From assembly GCF_040822065.1 (NCBI RefSeq), contig NZ_CP162005.1:4154001-4218000 (forward strand): a stretch of DNA of 64,000 bases, read 5' to 3'. Made by a program: the position numbers and the translations under genes. How positions within the stretch are numbered: the first letter of the stretch is position 1; each line of letters begins with the position of its first letter. Positions 28,442 to 37,494 of this stretch are shown in pieces. This stretch comes from Pedobacter sp. WC2423 (GTDB lineage: Bacteria; Bacteroidota; Bacteroidia; Sphingobacteriales; Sphingobacteriaceae). Below the pieces are notes generated by a model that saw only the letters and a list, made by a program, of their open reading frames with translations, did no database searches and was not told the DNA's origin.

Positions 28442-29131
28442 TTATTGAGTGACCCTCATTTCTGCAAGATACTGATCCTGGCCGTCATCAAATAACAAAT
28501 GACATTCCCATCCGCATTCTTTAGCGATTTGTTTCAGGAGCTGTGGATCAAGATACAGCCAGTTGAACCATTCTCCTTTTTGAGCTTTATATTCGTACTG
28601 ATAAGCGATCTCACCATGATATTTACCGGCAGGTTTCTCCATATCTTCATATAAATAAGAGATGTCCGAAGTATCAAATAATAATTGTCCGTCTTCGTTT
28701 AATAAGGATTTTGCATGATTAAGAAATGTTTTGAAGCCGTCAATGGTACCTGTCAGTCCGATTCCATTCATCAGGAATAATAAAGTATTGAACTTCTCTC
28801 CCTGGTAACTGAAAACATCTCCCTCAACAGCATTCTTTACGCCTCTGGTTTTCATAATTTCTACGGCGATAGGTGAAATGTCCAATGCGATCACATCAAA
28901 GCCCCGTGCCTGCAGAATAAGCGCATGACTGCCGGCTCCTCCGCCAACATCAAGTACCCTGCCTTCACAGAGATCCATTGCTTCGAGTTCTATATCCGGC
29001 ATTTCTTCTTCTGTACGAAAAAAGATGTCTACAGGCATCTCTTCCGGTTCATCATAAGAATTATGCAGCAATAGTGTTGCTGCGGTACCATTTATAAACT
29101 GATCTTGTAAAGCATTTCCGAAAACGTCCAT
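28442..29131 (-). CDS. Class I SAM-dependent methyltransferase
   Basis: 229 aa. Motif I for SAM binding is VLDVGGGAGSHAL (about residues 60-72), followed by the acidic VIALDISPIAVE strand and motif III-like LLFLMNGIGLTG. No target domain is recognised, so the substrate is unknown. Cytoplasmic. Confidence 0.88.
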   Translation of the reverse strand: MDVFGNALQDQFINGTAATLLLHNSYDEPEEMPVDIFFRTEEEMPDIELEAMDLCEGRVLDVGGGAGSHALILQARGFDVIALDISPIAVEIMKTRGVKNAVEGDVFSYQGEKFNTLLFLMNGIGLTGTIDGFKTFLNHAKSLLNEDGQLLFDTSDISYLYEDMEKPAGKYHGEIAYQYEYKAQKGEWFNWLYLDPQLLKQIAKECGWECHLLFDDGQDQYLAEMRVTQ

Positions 29132-29202
29132 CGGAACAAAGGTATTAAATTATTTTTTTGAAGCTCAGGGATAAGAAAGGCTCTCTTTGCAGGTAAGTAG
29201 GA

Positions 29203-29508
29203 TTAATCCGCAAAAAATTCAATATCATAATTGTTATGGATGAAATAGGTTAACAGCCCTCTGAATTCCAGGATGTCTGTGGTCTTTGCTTTGTCCTGAT
29301 TTAAATTTGTCTTTTTGACATAATCATCTATAATTTTAATCATTGTTTGCTGACCTCCTACCGTCAGCCTGGTATCGTCATATTGGTTAATCGAAATACC
29401 TGTCCAATGCTTATATGCTGTAAATATATCGTTCAGATTTTTGAATTTAATATCATCAATTCCGAATAAATGATCGTGATTGTCGAGCCTGTGAATGTCT
29501 AATGCCAT
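29203..29508 (-). CDS. Small conserved protein of unknown function
   Basis: 101 aa, acidic and cytoplasmic, with no recognised domain. It starts MALDIHRLDNHDHLFGIDD and has a helical C-terminus (DILEFRGLLTYFIHNNYDIEFF). It lies 6 bp after the MscS channel gene and so is likely translated from the same mRNA. Coding nature is supported by position and length. Confidence 0.7.
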   Translation of the reverse strand: MALDIHRLDNHDHLFGIDDIKFKNLNDIFTAYKHWTGISINQYDDTRLTVGGQQTMIKIIDDYVKKTNLNQDKAKTTDILEFRGLLTYFIHNNYDIEFFAD

Positions 29509-29514
29509 AAAAGC

Positions 29515-30618
29515 CTATTTTTTTTGAAGGACAGCGTCTTCTGCTCCCTGAGCGTTACTGTCTTTATATTCCAGTCTCGTTTTCGGCAGGCTGTCCGGAT
29601 AATTAGTTCTGATAAAAGCAATCATCTCTTCACGGACATAACAGCGCAGATCAAATGCCTGAGAGGAATTGCGGGCACTCATTAAAAAACGAACTTCTAC
29701 CGTATTTTCTTTATTGTCTGTGAGCTGTACCACATTAACCCTTTTATCCCATAAAGGATGATCGGTCAGCAGCCTGGTTAATTCATCCCTTAACGGTGGA
29801 ATAGGAATTGTATAATCGAGATATAGAAAAACAGTGCCCAGTAACTGTGCGGAGACTCTTGTCCAGTTCTGAAAAGGCTTTTCGATAAAATAAGTAATCG
29901 GTAAAATCAATCTCCGCTGATCCCAGATGTTGACAACAACATAAGTCAGTGTAATTTCCTCCACCCGGCCCCATTCTCCTTCGACAATCAGCACATCGTC
30001 AATCCTGATCGGCTGTGTAAAAGCGATCTGGAAACCTGCAAGTAAATTACCCAGTGACTTTTGAGCGGCGAAACCAATAATAATGCCACCAATCCCAACA
30101 CCGGTCAGTAAGCCTGTACCGATTTTGCGCATACTCTCAAAGCTCAGCAAGATAATAGAAACAGTGACCAGGACAATCAATGAGACTACAAATTTTCTTA
30201 TAAATTGTAACTGTGTCCTGATCTTTCTTTCCTTCAGGTTATCTTCTTTATTGAGGTCGTATTTATGATAAAAATAATCTTCGAGTACTTTAATAATCCG
30301 GATAAGGACTAAAGCAAAAGTGATGGTCAGGGCTATCTCTGTAATTCTGCTCAGCTGCGCCATGATGGATTTATTCATGACCATCAAACTCAGTGATATA
30401 TTCAGGAATAATAGCGGTATGAAAACACCGACAGGCCCATTTAAGTGTTTAATGATGGACTCAATCTCAAATGTTGCCCAGAATCGTGCAAAAAACTTAA
30501 AGACTTTCCGAATGATTATAGTGAGTATAACTCCCAGTGTACAACTGCATACTGCAATAATTATATTTTGCAGAAATTGTGGTACCGGGTAACCAAAAAA
30601 ATCATTTAAATACTCCAT
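29515..30618 (-). CDS. MscS-family mechanosensitive ion channel
   Basis: 367 aa. Three to five N-terminal helices, then the MscS pore helix region (GIGGIIIGFAAQKSLGNLLAG, about residues 170-190), followed by the beta domain (DVLIVEGEWGRVEEITLTYVVV) and the cytoplasmic C-terminal cage. It releases solutes during osmotic downshock. Its start overlaps the end of the beta-CASP gene by 13 bp, so the two are in one operon with the 101-aa gene downstream. Confidence 0.93.
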   Translation of the reverse strand: MEYLNDFFGYPVPQFLQNIIIAVCSCTLGVILTIIIRKVFKFFARFWATFEIESIIKHLNGPVGVFIPLLFLNISLSLMVMNKSIMAQLSRITEIALTITFALVLIRIIKVLEDYFYHKYDLNKEDNLKERKIRTQLQFIRKFVVSLIVLVTVSIILLSFESMRKIGTGLLTGVGIGGIIIGFAAQKSLGNLLAGFQIAFTQPIRIDDVLIVEGEWGRVEEITLTYVVVNIWDQRRLILPITYFIEKPFQNWTRVSAQLLGTVFLYLDYTIPIPPLRDELTRLLTDHPLWDKRVNVVQLTDNKENTVEVRFLMSARNSSQAFDLRCYVREEMIAFIRTNYPDSLPKTRLEYKDSNAQGAEDAVLQKK

Positions 30619-32027
30619 ACAGGTTCAGTCTCGCAATCAAATACCTGGTGGTATTCAGGAATAACCACCTGCTTAAATCCATGATCATTTAGTCTTTTTG
30701 CAAAATGCTGCTGTACCGGATATTCTCCGTGTACCAGAAAAAGTTGTTTAACCAGTGCAGGGTCCTGAGAAGAAAGGAATTGAAGCAAATCTTCATAATC
30801 ACCATGTGCACTCATAGAGCGGATGGAACGAATATCTGCAACAACGTCAAGATTTTCCCTGAATAAATAAACTTGTTTGTCTCCAGCCAGTAATCTGCCG
30901 GCGAGTGAACCAGGAGAAGCATAACCAACCATTAAAATTGTATTTTTACGATCGCCGATCGTGTTGCGGATATGATGCCTTATCCTTCCTCCTTCGGCCA
31001 TGCCAGAAGCAGAAATGATTACACAAGGTCTGTTGTCATTGTTGAGTGCTTTAGATTCCACTACACTTTCAATGAATCTCAGTCCTTTGAAACTAAATGG
31101 ATCTTCATCAGTTTTCATGACTTCCTTAACCCCATTGTTATAAACCTCGGGATGGTTCTTTAAAACTTCTGTAGCCTGAATGGATAAAGGACTATCTACG
31201 TAAACAGGTACATCTGGTAATTGGTGCTTAAGTTCAAGGTTATTCAGTGCATACAATAATTCCTGTGTTCTGCCTACACTAAATGCAGGAATAACCACTT
31301 TACCTCTTTTTTCTATACAGGTATGCTGTATAATTTCACGCAGCATGTTTTCTATAGGTTCAAGATCCTTATGCAGGGAGTCTCCATAAGTAGATTCCAT
31401 GATAATGTAGTCTGCTTGCGAAAAAATCTGCGGGCTTTTGAGTATCAGATCTCCATAACGGCCAACGTCTCCGCTAAAAGTCAGGCGTGTGGATTTTCCA
31501 TCTTCCTTTATCGTCAGATGTACTGCTGCACTGCCTACAATATGCCCTGCATCCGTGAAACATACAGCAACTTCCGGACAAATATCAAAACTAGTATCGT
31601 AGTCTATGGTTTTGAACTTACTTAATGTTTGAATTACATCATCTTCCGTATAAAGCGCTTTTTCCACTTCTTCGTTCTGAGGCCTTTTCTTATTTGCATA
31701 TTCCGCATCCTGCTCCTGAATTTTTGCTGAATCCATTAAAAGAATTCTGGCCAGATCCATCGTTGCTGGTGTACAAAATATATTTCCTTTAAACCCTTCT
31801 GCAACTAAGCGCGGCAACAGACCACAATGGTCAATATGCGCATGCGAAAGAATCATGTAAGTGACCTTTGAAGGTTCGAACCCGAAATAGCTATTTAGCT
31901 TTTCTGTTGATTCGCCCATGCCCTGAAACATGCCGCAATCTAATAGTATCTGAGTCTGGTTTGTTAAAGTAATGAGGTGTTTACTACCAGTAACGGCGCG
32001 TGCAGCACCATGGAAAGCGATTTTCAT
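30606..32027 (-). CDS. Metallo-beta-lactamase/beta-CASP RNA-specificity nuclease
   Basis: 473 aa, cytoplasmic. MBL motif 2 is SHAHIDHCG (His62, His64, Asp66, His67). The beta-CASP insert and the C-terminal RMMBL block (ISASGMAEGGRIRHH, SAHGDYEDL, VHGEYPVQQHFAKRL) are all present. Proteins of this form (YsH1/CPSF-73-like) act on RNA ends. Length and domain order are normal. It overlaps the MscS gene by 13 bp and may be expressed with it. Confidence 0.92.
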   Translation of the reverse strand: MKIAFHGAARAVTGSKHLITLTNQTQILLDCGMFQGMGESTEKLNSYFGFEPSKVTYMILSHAHIDHCGLLPRLVAEGFKGNIFCTPATMDLARILLMDSAKIQEQDAEYANKKRPQNEEVEKALYTEDDVIQTLSKFKTIDYDTSFDICPEVAVCFTDAGHIVGSAAVHLTIKEDGKSTRLTFSGDVGRYGDLILKSPQIFSQADYIIMESTYGDSLHKDLEPIENMLREIIQHTCIEKRGKVVIPAFSVGRTQELLYALNNLELKHQLPDVPVYVDSPLSIQATEVLKNHPEVYNNGVKEVMKTDEDPFSFKGLRFIESVVESKALNNDNRPCVIISASGMAEGGRIRHHIRNTIGDRKNTILMVGYASPGSLAGRLLAGDKQVYLFRENLDVVADIRSIRSMSAHGDYEDLLQFLSSQDPALVKQLFLVHGEYPVQQHFAKRLNDHGFKQVVIPEYHQVFDCETEPVWSI

Positions 32028-32101
32028 CGGTTATATTTAGGTGTAATGGTCAGTAATGGCACCGGTAAGCATCCGGTGCCATCTATAATGTTAAAACAAT
32101 A

Positions 32102-32308
32102 TCAGGCTTTTACTTTTGCAATTTTGTCTTTTACAGTATCAGCTACGTCAAAAATTTTGTCTTTAGAAGCATCCAGCAGGTCACAGAACCAGTCTGTAAC
32201 TTTATCTTTTACGTCATCGCTTTTGTCTGAAGATAAGATTAAAGCTACCGCAGCACCAAGGGCAGCTCCTGCCAATATACCTGCAACTATTTTCGTTTCT
32301 TTTGTCAT
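32102..32308 (-). CDS. YtxH-like small stress-type protein
   Basis: 68 aa. One N-terminal hydrophobic helix with GILAGAALGAAVALIL (the YtxH/glycine-rich pattern), then a charged amphipathic tail (SDKSDDVKDKVTDWFCDLLD, KDKIFDVADTVKDKI). Such proteins are usually linked to envelope or general stress; function here is inferred from the pattern only. It is 74 bp upstream of the beta-CASP gene on the same strand. Confidence 0.8.
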   Translation of the reverse strand: MTKETKIVAGILAGAALGAAVALILSSDKSDDVKDKVTDWFCDLLDASKDKIFDVADTVKDKIAKVKA

Positions 32309-32400
32309 AATAAATGTCTTTTTGTATTAGTGTAACAATATGCGAATAAAAAGGTTCTTAAATTTATATAATAAACGCTGTTTTTTGAAAAAATTGATGC

Positions 32401-32763
32401 ATGCTTAGAACTTTATCTTATCTGAACCTGATTTTTGCCGTCCTTTATTTTTTGACGTATCTGCTGAATGGCAACCGGTGGGTTGTTTTCGGCTTATTGA
32501 TTGTCATTGTTTTTAACTGGATGGTGTTGCGGAATATGGAGACTGAACAAGCCAGATGGTCTGTTTTACAGTGGGTGGCCGGATTTGTGACCTTACTATA
32601 CGCTTCCTATATGGGCTATAGTGCGGTTTCATTATTAATTGATACAGTCAGTTATCATTATTATCCTGCAGAAACGGTTTTGCTGATTGTTTCTGGTTTG
32701 TTATTCTCATTTACGATCTTTTTGCAGCTTTTGGCAAGCTTATACAAAAAAATACATAAATAA
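32401..32763 (+). CDS. Small integral membrane protein, unknown function
   Basis: 120 aa with four predicted helices (about 3-21, 26-43, 56-80 and 92-113) and a short basic tail (KKIHK). No known domain. It is monocistronic; the rplM promoter begins 13 bp after its stop. Divergent from the YtxH gene. Confidence 0.72.
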   Translation: MLRTLSYLNLIFAVLYFLTYLLNGNRWVVFGLLIVIVFNWMVLRNMETEQARWSVLQWVAGFVTLLYASYMGYSAVSLLIDTVSYHYYPAETVLLIVSGLLFSFTIFLQLLASLYKKIHK

Positions 32764-32775
32764 TTTGATTAACTA

Positions 32776-32806
32776 TTTGAAAATTACACATATTAATCTA
32801 TCTTTG
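32776..32806 (+). promoter_or_regulatory. Bacteroidota-type promoter of rplM operon
   Basis: TTTG (32776-32779) and TATCTTTG (32799-32806) with a 19-bp spacer fit the -33/-7 consensus TTTG-N19-TAnnTTTG of Bacteroidota. The likely transcription start is about 32811, and the transcript would begin with the hairpin TCCCTA-AATCC-TAGGGA (32810-32826). Confidence 0.8.
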
Positions 32807-32862
32807 CAGTCCCTAAATCCTAGGGAGAAAAAATAATTGTTTAACAAATTAAATACAAGCAA

Positions 32863-33306
32863 GTGAATACGTTAAGTTACAAAACTGTCTCTGCCAATGC
32901 TAAAACTGTTAACAAACAGTGGGTTGTTGTTGATGCACAAGGCGAGATTTTGGGGCGCTTGTCATCGAAGATCGCAATGATCATCCGTGGTAAAAACAAG
33001 CCTGAGTACACCCCACACGTAGACTGCGGCGATAATGTGATCGTTATCAATGCGGACAAGATTAAGTTGACCGGAAACAAAATGAACGACAAACAGTACG
33101 TTTCATATACTGGATATCCAGGTGGTCAGCGTTTCATCTCTCCAAAAGAGTTATTGGCGAAACATCCTACACGTGTAGTAGAAAAAGCAGTTCGTGGTAT
33201 GTTACCTAAAACAAAATTAGGTGCAAAATTATACACCAACCTTTTTGTTTATGCAGGTACTGAGCATCCTCATGCAGCACAATCACCAAAAACCATTACA
33301 CTTTAA
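32863..33306 (+). CDS. rplM: 50S ribosomal protein L13 (uL13)
   Basis: 147 aa, typical length. It starts with GTG at 32863; translation MNTLSYKTVSANAKTV matches the family. Conserved motifs are WVVVDAQGEILGRLSS, YTPHVDCGD and the C-terminal Y(A)GTEHPHAAQSP. It binds 23S rRNA in early 50S assembly. First gene of the operon rplM-rpsI-rpsB-tsf, under the promoter at 32776. Confidence 0.97.
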   Translation: MNTLSYKTVSANAKTVNKQWVVVDAQGEILGRLSSKIAMIIRGKNKPEYTPHVDCGDNVIVINADKIKLTGNKMNDKQYVSYTGYPGGQRFISPKELLAKHPTRVVEKAVRGMLPKTKLGAKLYTNLFVYAGTEHPHAAQSPKTITL

Positions 33307-33322
33307 TTAAAGGAAGAAAGAA

Positions 33323-33709
33323 ATGTCAGTTACTAACACTTCAGGAAGAAGAAAAACTGCTGTTGCGCGAATCTACATGCAAGAGGGCAACGGTACAATT
33401 ACTGTTAACAGTAAAGATCACAAAGTATATTTCCCTACATTACCTTTACAATATATTGTAAACCAAAGTTTTGAAGTTTCAGAACTTATCGGTCAGTATG
33501 ACGTAAAAGTAAACGTAGCAGGAGGTGGTATTAAAGGCCAGGCAGAAGCTGTTCGTTTAGCTATCGCTAAAGCTATTGTTGAAATAGATGCTGAGAAAAA
33601 ACCGGCATTACGTGCTAAAGGGTTAATGACCCGTGATATGCGTATGGTTGAACGTAAGAAACCAGGTCGCAAGAAAGCTCGTAAAAAGTTCCAATTCAGT
33701 AAACGTTAA
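33323..33709 (+). CDS. rpsI: 30S ribosomal protein S9 (uS9)
   Basis: 128 aa, normal length. It carries the start GRRKTAVARIYMQEGNG, GGGIKGQAEAVRLAIAKA and the basic C-terminus RKKARKKFQFSKR, whose tail reaches the P-site tRNA. The gap to rplM is 16 bp, with an A/G-rich AAAGGAAG element before the ATG. Confidence 0.97.
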   Translation: MSVTNTSGRRKTAVARIYMQEGNGTITVNSKDHKVYFPTLPLQYIVNQSFEVSELIGQYDVKVNVAGGGIKGQAEAVRLAIAKAIVEIDAEKKPALRAKGLMTRDMRMVERKKPGRKKARKKFQFSKR

Positions 33710-33713
33710 TCTC

Positions 33714-33720
33714 AAGGAGG
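33714..33720 (+). promoter_or_regulatory. Strong Shine-Dalgarno of rpsB
   Basis: AAGGAGG ends 9 nt before the rpsB ATG at 33730. This is a full anti-SD match in a genome where most genes shown here have none. Confidence 0.75.
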
Positions 33721-33729
33721 ACAAAGACA

Positions 33730-34554
33730 ATGGCAAGAACAACATATCAAGACTTATTGGATGCAGGTGTACATTTTGGTCACCTTACCCGCAAATGGAA
33801 TCCGAAAATGGCACCATATATTTTTATGGAACGCAATGGGATTCACATTATAGATTTAAACAAAACTTTAACTAAAACTGAAGAAGCTGCTTCAGCGATC
33901 AAACAGATCGTAAAATCGGGTCGTAAGATCTTATTTGTAGCGACTAAGAAACAAGCTAAAGAAATCGTTGCTGATCAAGCAAGAAAAGTAAACATGCCTT
34001 TCGTAACTGAGCGTTGGTTAGGTGGTATGTTAACTAACTTCCAAACTGTACGTAAGTCAATCAAAAAGATGTCTAACATCGATAAAATGACTAAAGACGG
34101 TACTTACTCTATTCTTTCTAAGAAAGAGCGTTTGATGATCCAGCGTGAGCGTATCAAATTGGAAAGCTTATTAGGTGGTATCGCGGATTTAAACCGTTTA
34201 CCAGCTGCTATCTTTTTAATTGACGTTAAAAAAGAGCATATCGCTGTTAGTGAGGCGTTGAAATTAAACATTCCAACTTTCGCAATGGTTGATACCAACT
34301 CTGATCCTTCTAACATCGATTTCCCTATTCCAGCGAATGATGATGCAACTAAATCTATTTCTTTAATTACTGATGTGATCATCAAAGCAATTGAAGAAGG
34401 TTTAGACGAGCGTAAACGTGAAAAAGATGATGAAGCTGAAAAAGAAGCTGTAGCTGCTAAAACTGCTGCTGATGCTCCTGAAACTGCTGCACCTGGCGCT
34501 AGAAGAGCAAGAAAAGAAAATGCTGAAACCGAAGAAGGTACAAGCGAAGCATAA
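33730..34554 (+). CDS. rpsB: 30S ribosomal protein S2 (uS2)
   Basis: 274 aa. N-terminal motifs YQDLLDAGVHFGHLTRKWNPKM, FVATKKQAKEIV, ERWLGGMLTNF and the Sigma-like VDTNSDPSNIDFPIPAND are standard. The last ~45 residues (EKEAVAAKTAADAPETAAPG...) form an Ala/Glu-rich low-complexity extension. 20 bp after rpsI. Preceded by an unusually strong Shine-Dalgarno. EF-Ts follows after a hairpin spacer. Confidence 0.97.
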   Translation: MARTTYQDLLDAGVHFGHLTRKWNPKMAPYIFMERNGIHIIDLNKTLTKTEEAASAIKQIVKSGRKILFVATKKQAKEIVADQARKVNMPFVTERWLGGMLTNFQTVRKSIKKMSNIDKMTKDGTYSILSKKERLMIQRERIKLESLLGGIADLNRLPAAIFLIDVKKEHIAVSEALKLNIPTFAMVDTNSDPSNIDFPIPANDDATKSISLITDVIIKAIEEGLDERKREKDDEAEKEAVAAKTAADAPETAAPGARRARKENAETEEGTSEA

Positions 34555-34570
34555 ATAATATATTTTTGGG

Positions 34571-34611
34571 TTGTATGTTGTGCGTTGCGGGTTCTTACTT
34601 ACAACATACAA
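34571..34611 (+). other. Hairpin between rpsB and tsf
   Basis: TTGTATGTTGT (34571-34581) pairs perfectly with ACAACATACAA (34601-34611). The 105-bp gap between the genes is otherwise AT-rich. There is no T-tract directly after it, so it is more likely an attenuation or RNA-processing site than a full terminator. Confidence 0.6.
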
Positions 34612-34659
34612 TGTACAACCCATAATTTTTTAGATAAAAAACTTAAAAAAGAAAATAAA

Positions 34660-35496
34660 ATGTCAGTACAAATTTCTGCAGCAGATGTAAACAAATTACG
34701 CCAACAAACCGGTGCCGGTATGATGGATTGCAAAAAAGCATTAATAGAGGCCAATGGCGATTTCGAAGCTGCGGTTGATTACTTACGTAAAAAAGGAGCT
34801 AAAGTTGCAGCAAGCCGTCAGGATCGTGATTCTAACGAAGGTGTTGTAATTGCAAAAGCTACAGCTGACGGAAAACGTGGTGTTGTAGTTGAGTTAAACT
34901 GCGAGACAGATTTCGTAGCTAAAAATGCTGATTTCATCGCTTTGGCAAATAAATTCACTGATTTAGCGGTTGAGAAAAACCCAGCTACTTTAGAAGAATT
35001 ATTAGCGCTTGAAGTTGATGGTCAAAAAGTTTCTGACATCATCGTTGAAAACACTGGTAAAATCGGAGAGAAAATTGGTATCTCTAAATTTGAAACAGTA
35101 TCAGGCGAAAAAGTTATCCCTTACATCCACAGTAACTACCGTTTAGGTGTTTTGGTTGCTTTAAACCAGGTTGTTGCTGGTGCTGACGAAGCTGGAAAAG
35201 ATGTAGCTATGCAAATTGCTGCAATGAACCCGGTTGCTTTAGACAAAGCGGATGTAGACACACACACTATCGAGCGTGAAATGGAAATTGCTAAAGAGCA
35301 AATCCGTGCAGAAGGTAAACCAGAAGAAATGGTTGAGAAAATTGCTGCTGGTAAACTGAACAAGTTTTACAAAGACAGTACTTTATTAAACCAGGAATTT
35401 GTTAAGGATTCTTCTAAAGACGTTCGTAAATTTTTAAATGACACAGCTAACGGTTTAACTGTTACTGCATTTAAACGTGTTCAATTAGGATCATAG
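34660..35496 (+). CDS. tsf: Elongation factor Ts
   Basis: 278 aa from the ATG at 34660 (MSVQISAADVNKLRQQTG), the family start; the frame is open upstream from 34585. It exchanges GDP on EF-Tu. Motifs: TGAGMMDCKKAL, VVELNCETDFVAKN, and MQIAAMNPVAL near residue 185. Last gene of the ribosomal operon, followed by a terminator at 35515. Confidence 0.97.
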   Translation: MSVQISAADVNKLRQQTGAGMMDCKKALIEANGDFEAAVDYLRKKGAKVAASRQDRDSNEGVVIAKATADGKRGVVVELNCETDFVAKNADFIALANKFTDLAVEKNPATLEELLALEVDGQKVSDIIVENTGKIGEKIGISKFETVSGEKVIPYIHSNYRLGVLVALNQVVAGADEAGKDVAMQIAAMNPVALDKADVDTHTIEREMEIAKEQIRAEGKPEEMVEKIAAGKLNKFYKDSTLLNQEFVKDSSKDVRKFLNDTANGLTVTAFKRVQLGS

Positions 35497-35514
35497 TTCC
35501 TTCAATGATAAATT

Positions 35515-35547
35515 AAAAGGTCCCTTATTTTAAGGGACTTTTTTTTT
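35515..35547 (+). terminator. Rho-independent terminator after tsf
   Basis: AAAAGgTCCCTTA pairs with TAAGGGACTTTT (one bulged G), followed by nine T residues. Confidence 0.88.
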
Positions 35548-35592
35548 GCCCTGTATTTTTTGCCCATATTTAAAAACTGTTAAAAACAAGAT

Positions 35593-36702
35593 ATGATAGC
35601 AATCCAGAACTCCAGATTTTTCAAAGGTGACCAGCTGATTACCGATGCGACTGTTTTAATCGCAGATGGGTTAATCAAAGAAATTATCAAAGGCGATATC
35701 CCGGCAGGATATGAAGTCATAGACGCAGAAGGGAATTATCTGACTCCCGGATTTATGGATCTGCAAATATATGGTAGCGGAGGCAAGCTGTTTTCTGCTT
35801 ATCCTGCAGCAGAGACATTAAAACAGATGGACGCTGATCTGGTCAGTAAAGGAACAACTGGTTTTCTTGCTTGTGTGGCCACCAATACACCAGATATCTT
35901 TAAGCAGGCCATTGAAGCAGCTAAAGCTTATAAGCCATATGCCCGTGCTTTCTTAGGACTGCACTTAGAGGGACCTTATTTAAATCCTGAAAGATTAGGA
36001 GCTCATCCGCTGGAATATGTACATAAAGCTACGCTGGAAGAAGTAAAGGAATTAATTGAAAATTCGGACGGTGTAGTGAAGATGATGACCATTGCGCACG
36101 AACTACAGGACGATGAAATCATCAATTATTTGCTGGATCAGGGAATCGTGCTTTCTTTAGGACATAGCAATGCCAGTTTTGAACAGGCAAATCATGCTTA
36201 TAACAGCGGCTTTACCACAACCACGCATTTGTATAACGCGATGCCTGGTATCCACCACAGAAATCCAAATTTACCAACGGCAGTCTTTAATCATCCAACC
36301 GCTATGGCCAGTATCATTGCTGATGGCGCTCATGTTGATTTTGAAATTGTCAAAATGACTTATAAATTAATGCCTGAACGTTTGTTCCTGATCACAGATG
36401 CAGTTACCGCATGTAATATAGGGCCTTATCAGCATCAGCTGGAAGGTTCCAGATATGTAACTCCTGCAGGCACGATTTCAGGTTCTAACATCACTTTGCT
36501 GGATGCAGTACGCAATTGTGTGAACCATTGTGATGTACCGCTGTCGGCAGCCTTAAATATGGCTTCAGCTCATCCGGCAAGAGTTTTGAGAATGGAGGCA
36601 GAATATGGACAGATAGCCGTAGGAAAAGCAGCAGATTTGTTGTTAATTACAGATCAGCTGGCCCTGCAAAAGGTTTTTGTCGCAGGTTTAATAAACGTTT
36701 GA
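35593..36702 (+). CDS. nagA: N-acetylglucosamine-6-phosphate deacetylase
   Basis: 369 aa, amidohydrolase TIM barrel. It converts GlcNAc-6-P to GlcN-6-P in amino sugar and murein recycling. Motifs: PGFMDLQIYGSGG, LHLEGPYLNPE (metal Glu), LGHSNAS and TTHLYNAM (metal His residues), and the catalytic Asp in FLITDAVTA. No nagB or phosphotransferase gene is adjacent. pyrH follows after 44 bp, with its own possible promoter. Confidence 0.94.
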   Translation: MIAIQNSRFFKGDQLITDATVLIADGLIKEIIKGDIPAGYEVIDAEGNYLTPGFMDLQIYGSGGKLFSAYPAAETLKQMDADLVSKGTTGFLACVATNTPDIFKQAIEAAKAYKPYARAFLGLHLEGPYLNPERLGAHPLEYVHKATLEEVKELIENSDGVVKMMTIAHELQDDEIINYLLDQGIVLSLGHSNASFEQANHAYNSGFTTTTHLYNAMPGIHHRNPNLPTAVFNHPTAMASIIADGAHVDFEIVKMTYKLMPERLFLITDAVTACNIGPYQHQLEGSRYVTPAGTISGSNITLLDAVRNCVNHCDVPLSAALNMASAHPARVLRMEAEYGQIAVGKAADLLLITDQLALQKVFVAGLINV

Positions 36703-36746
36703 ACATTTCAGCTTAATAATTAAAACAAATAGTTATTTTTGGAGTC

Positions 36747-37454
36747 ATGAAGTATAAAAGGATCCTACTCAAGTTAAGCGGAGAGTCGCTAATGGGCGAA
36801 AAGCAATATGGTATTGATAATGACCGCGTTAAGCAATACGCAGAAGATATTAAAGCTGTTCATGCACAGGGCCTGGAAATTGCAATAGTTATAGGTGGTG
36901 GTAATATTTTCAGAGGTTTGAGCGCAGAGAAATCTGGTATGGATCGTGCACAAGCTGATTATATGGGAATGTTAGCTACTGTAATTAACAGTATGGCTTT
37001 ACAGGATGCACTGGAAAAAGTAGGACTTAAAACAAGATTACTTACCGCCATTAAAATGGAGCAGATCTGTGAACCATTTATTCGCAGAAGAGCAGTAAGA
37101 CACCTTGAAAAAGGCCGCGTTGTTATTTTTGGTGCGGGTACTGGAAATCCTTACTTCACAACAGATTCAGCTGCGGCACTACGCGCAATTGAAATTAAAG
37201 CAGACGTTGTACTGAAAGGTACACGTGTAGATGGTATTTATACTGCTGATCCTGAAAAAGATCCGACAGCAACACGTTATACTGAAATTTCTTTCAAGGA
37301 AGTTTATTCGAAAGGACTAAACGTGATGGATATGACCGCCTTTACACTTTGCGAAGAAAATGAGCTTCCTATTATCGTTTTCGATATGAATAAAACAGGA
37401 AACTTCATGAAAATTGCACAGGGCGAAGAAATCGGAACACTGGTAAAAGGCTAA
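36747..37454 (+). CDS. pyrH: UMP kinase
   Basis: 235 aa, hexameric bacterial UMP kinase (UMP + ATP to UDP). Motifs: LKLSGESLMG (ATP-binding), IVIGGGNIFRG, FGAGTGNPYFTTDSAAALRA and VLKGTRVDGIY. Immediately before the ATG lies TATTTTTG (36734-36741), 5 nt from the start, which could give a leaderless mRNA. frr follows after 40 bp; pyrH-frr is a conserved pair. Confidence 0.96.
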   Translation: MKYKRILLKLSGESLMGEKQYGIDNDRVKQYAEDIKAVHAQGLEIAIVIGGGNIFRGLSAEKSGMDRAQADYMGMLATVINSMALQDALEKVGLKTRLLTAIKMEQICEPFIRRRAVRHLEKGRVVIFGAGTGNPYFTTDSAAALRAIEIKADVVLKGTRVDGIYTADPEKDPTATRYTEISFKEVYSKGLNVMDMTAFTLCEENELPIIVFDMNKTGNFMKIAQGEEIGTLVKG

Positions 37455-37494
37455 ATTTAATACAAATATATTTTTTCGATAAAAAGCACAAATT

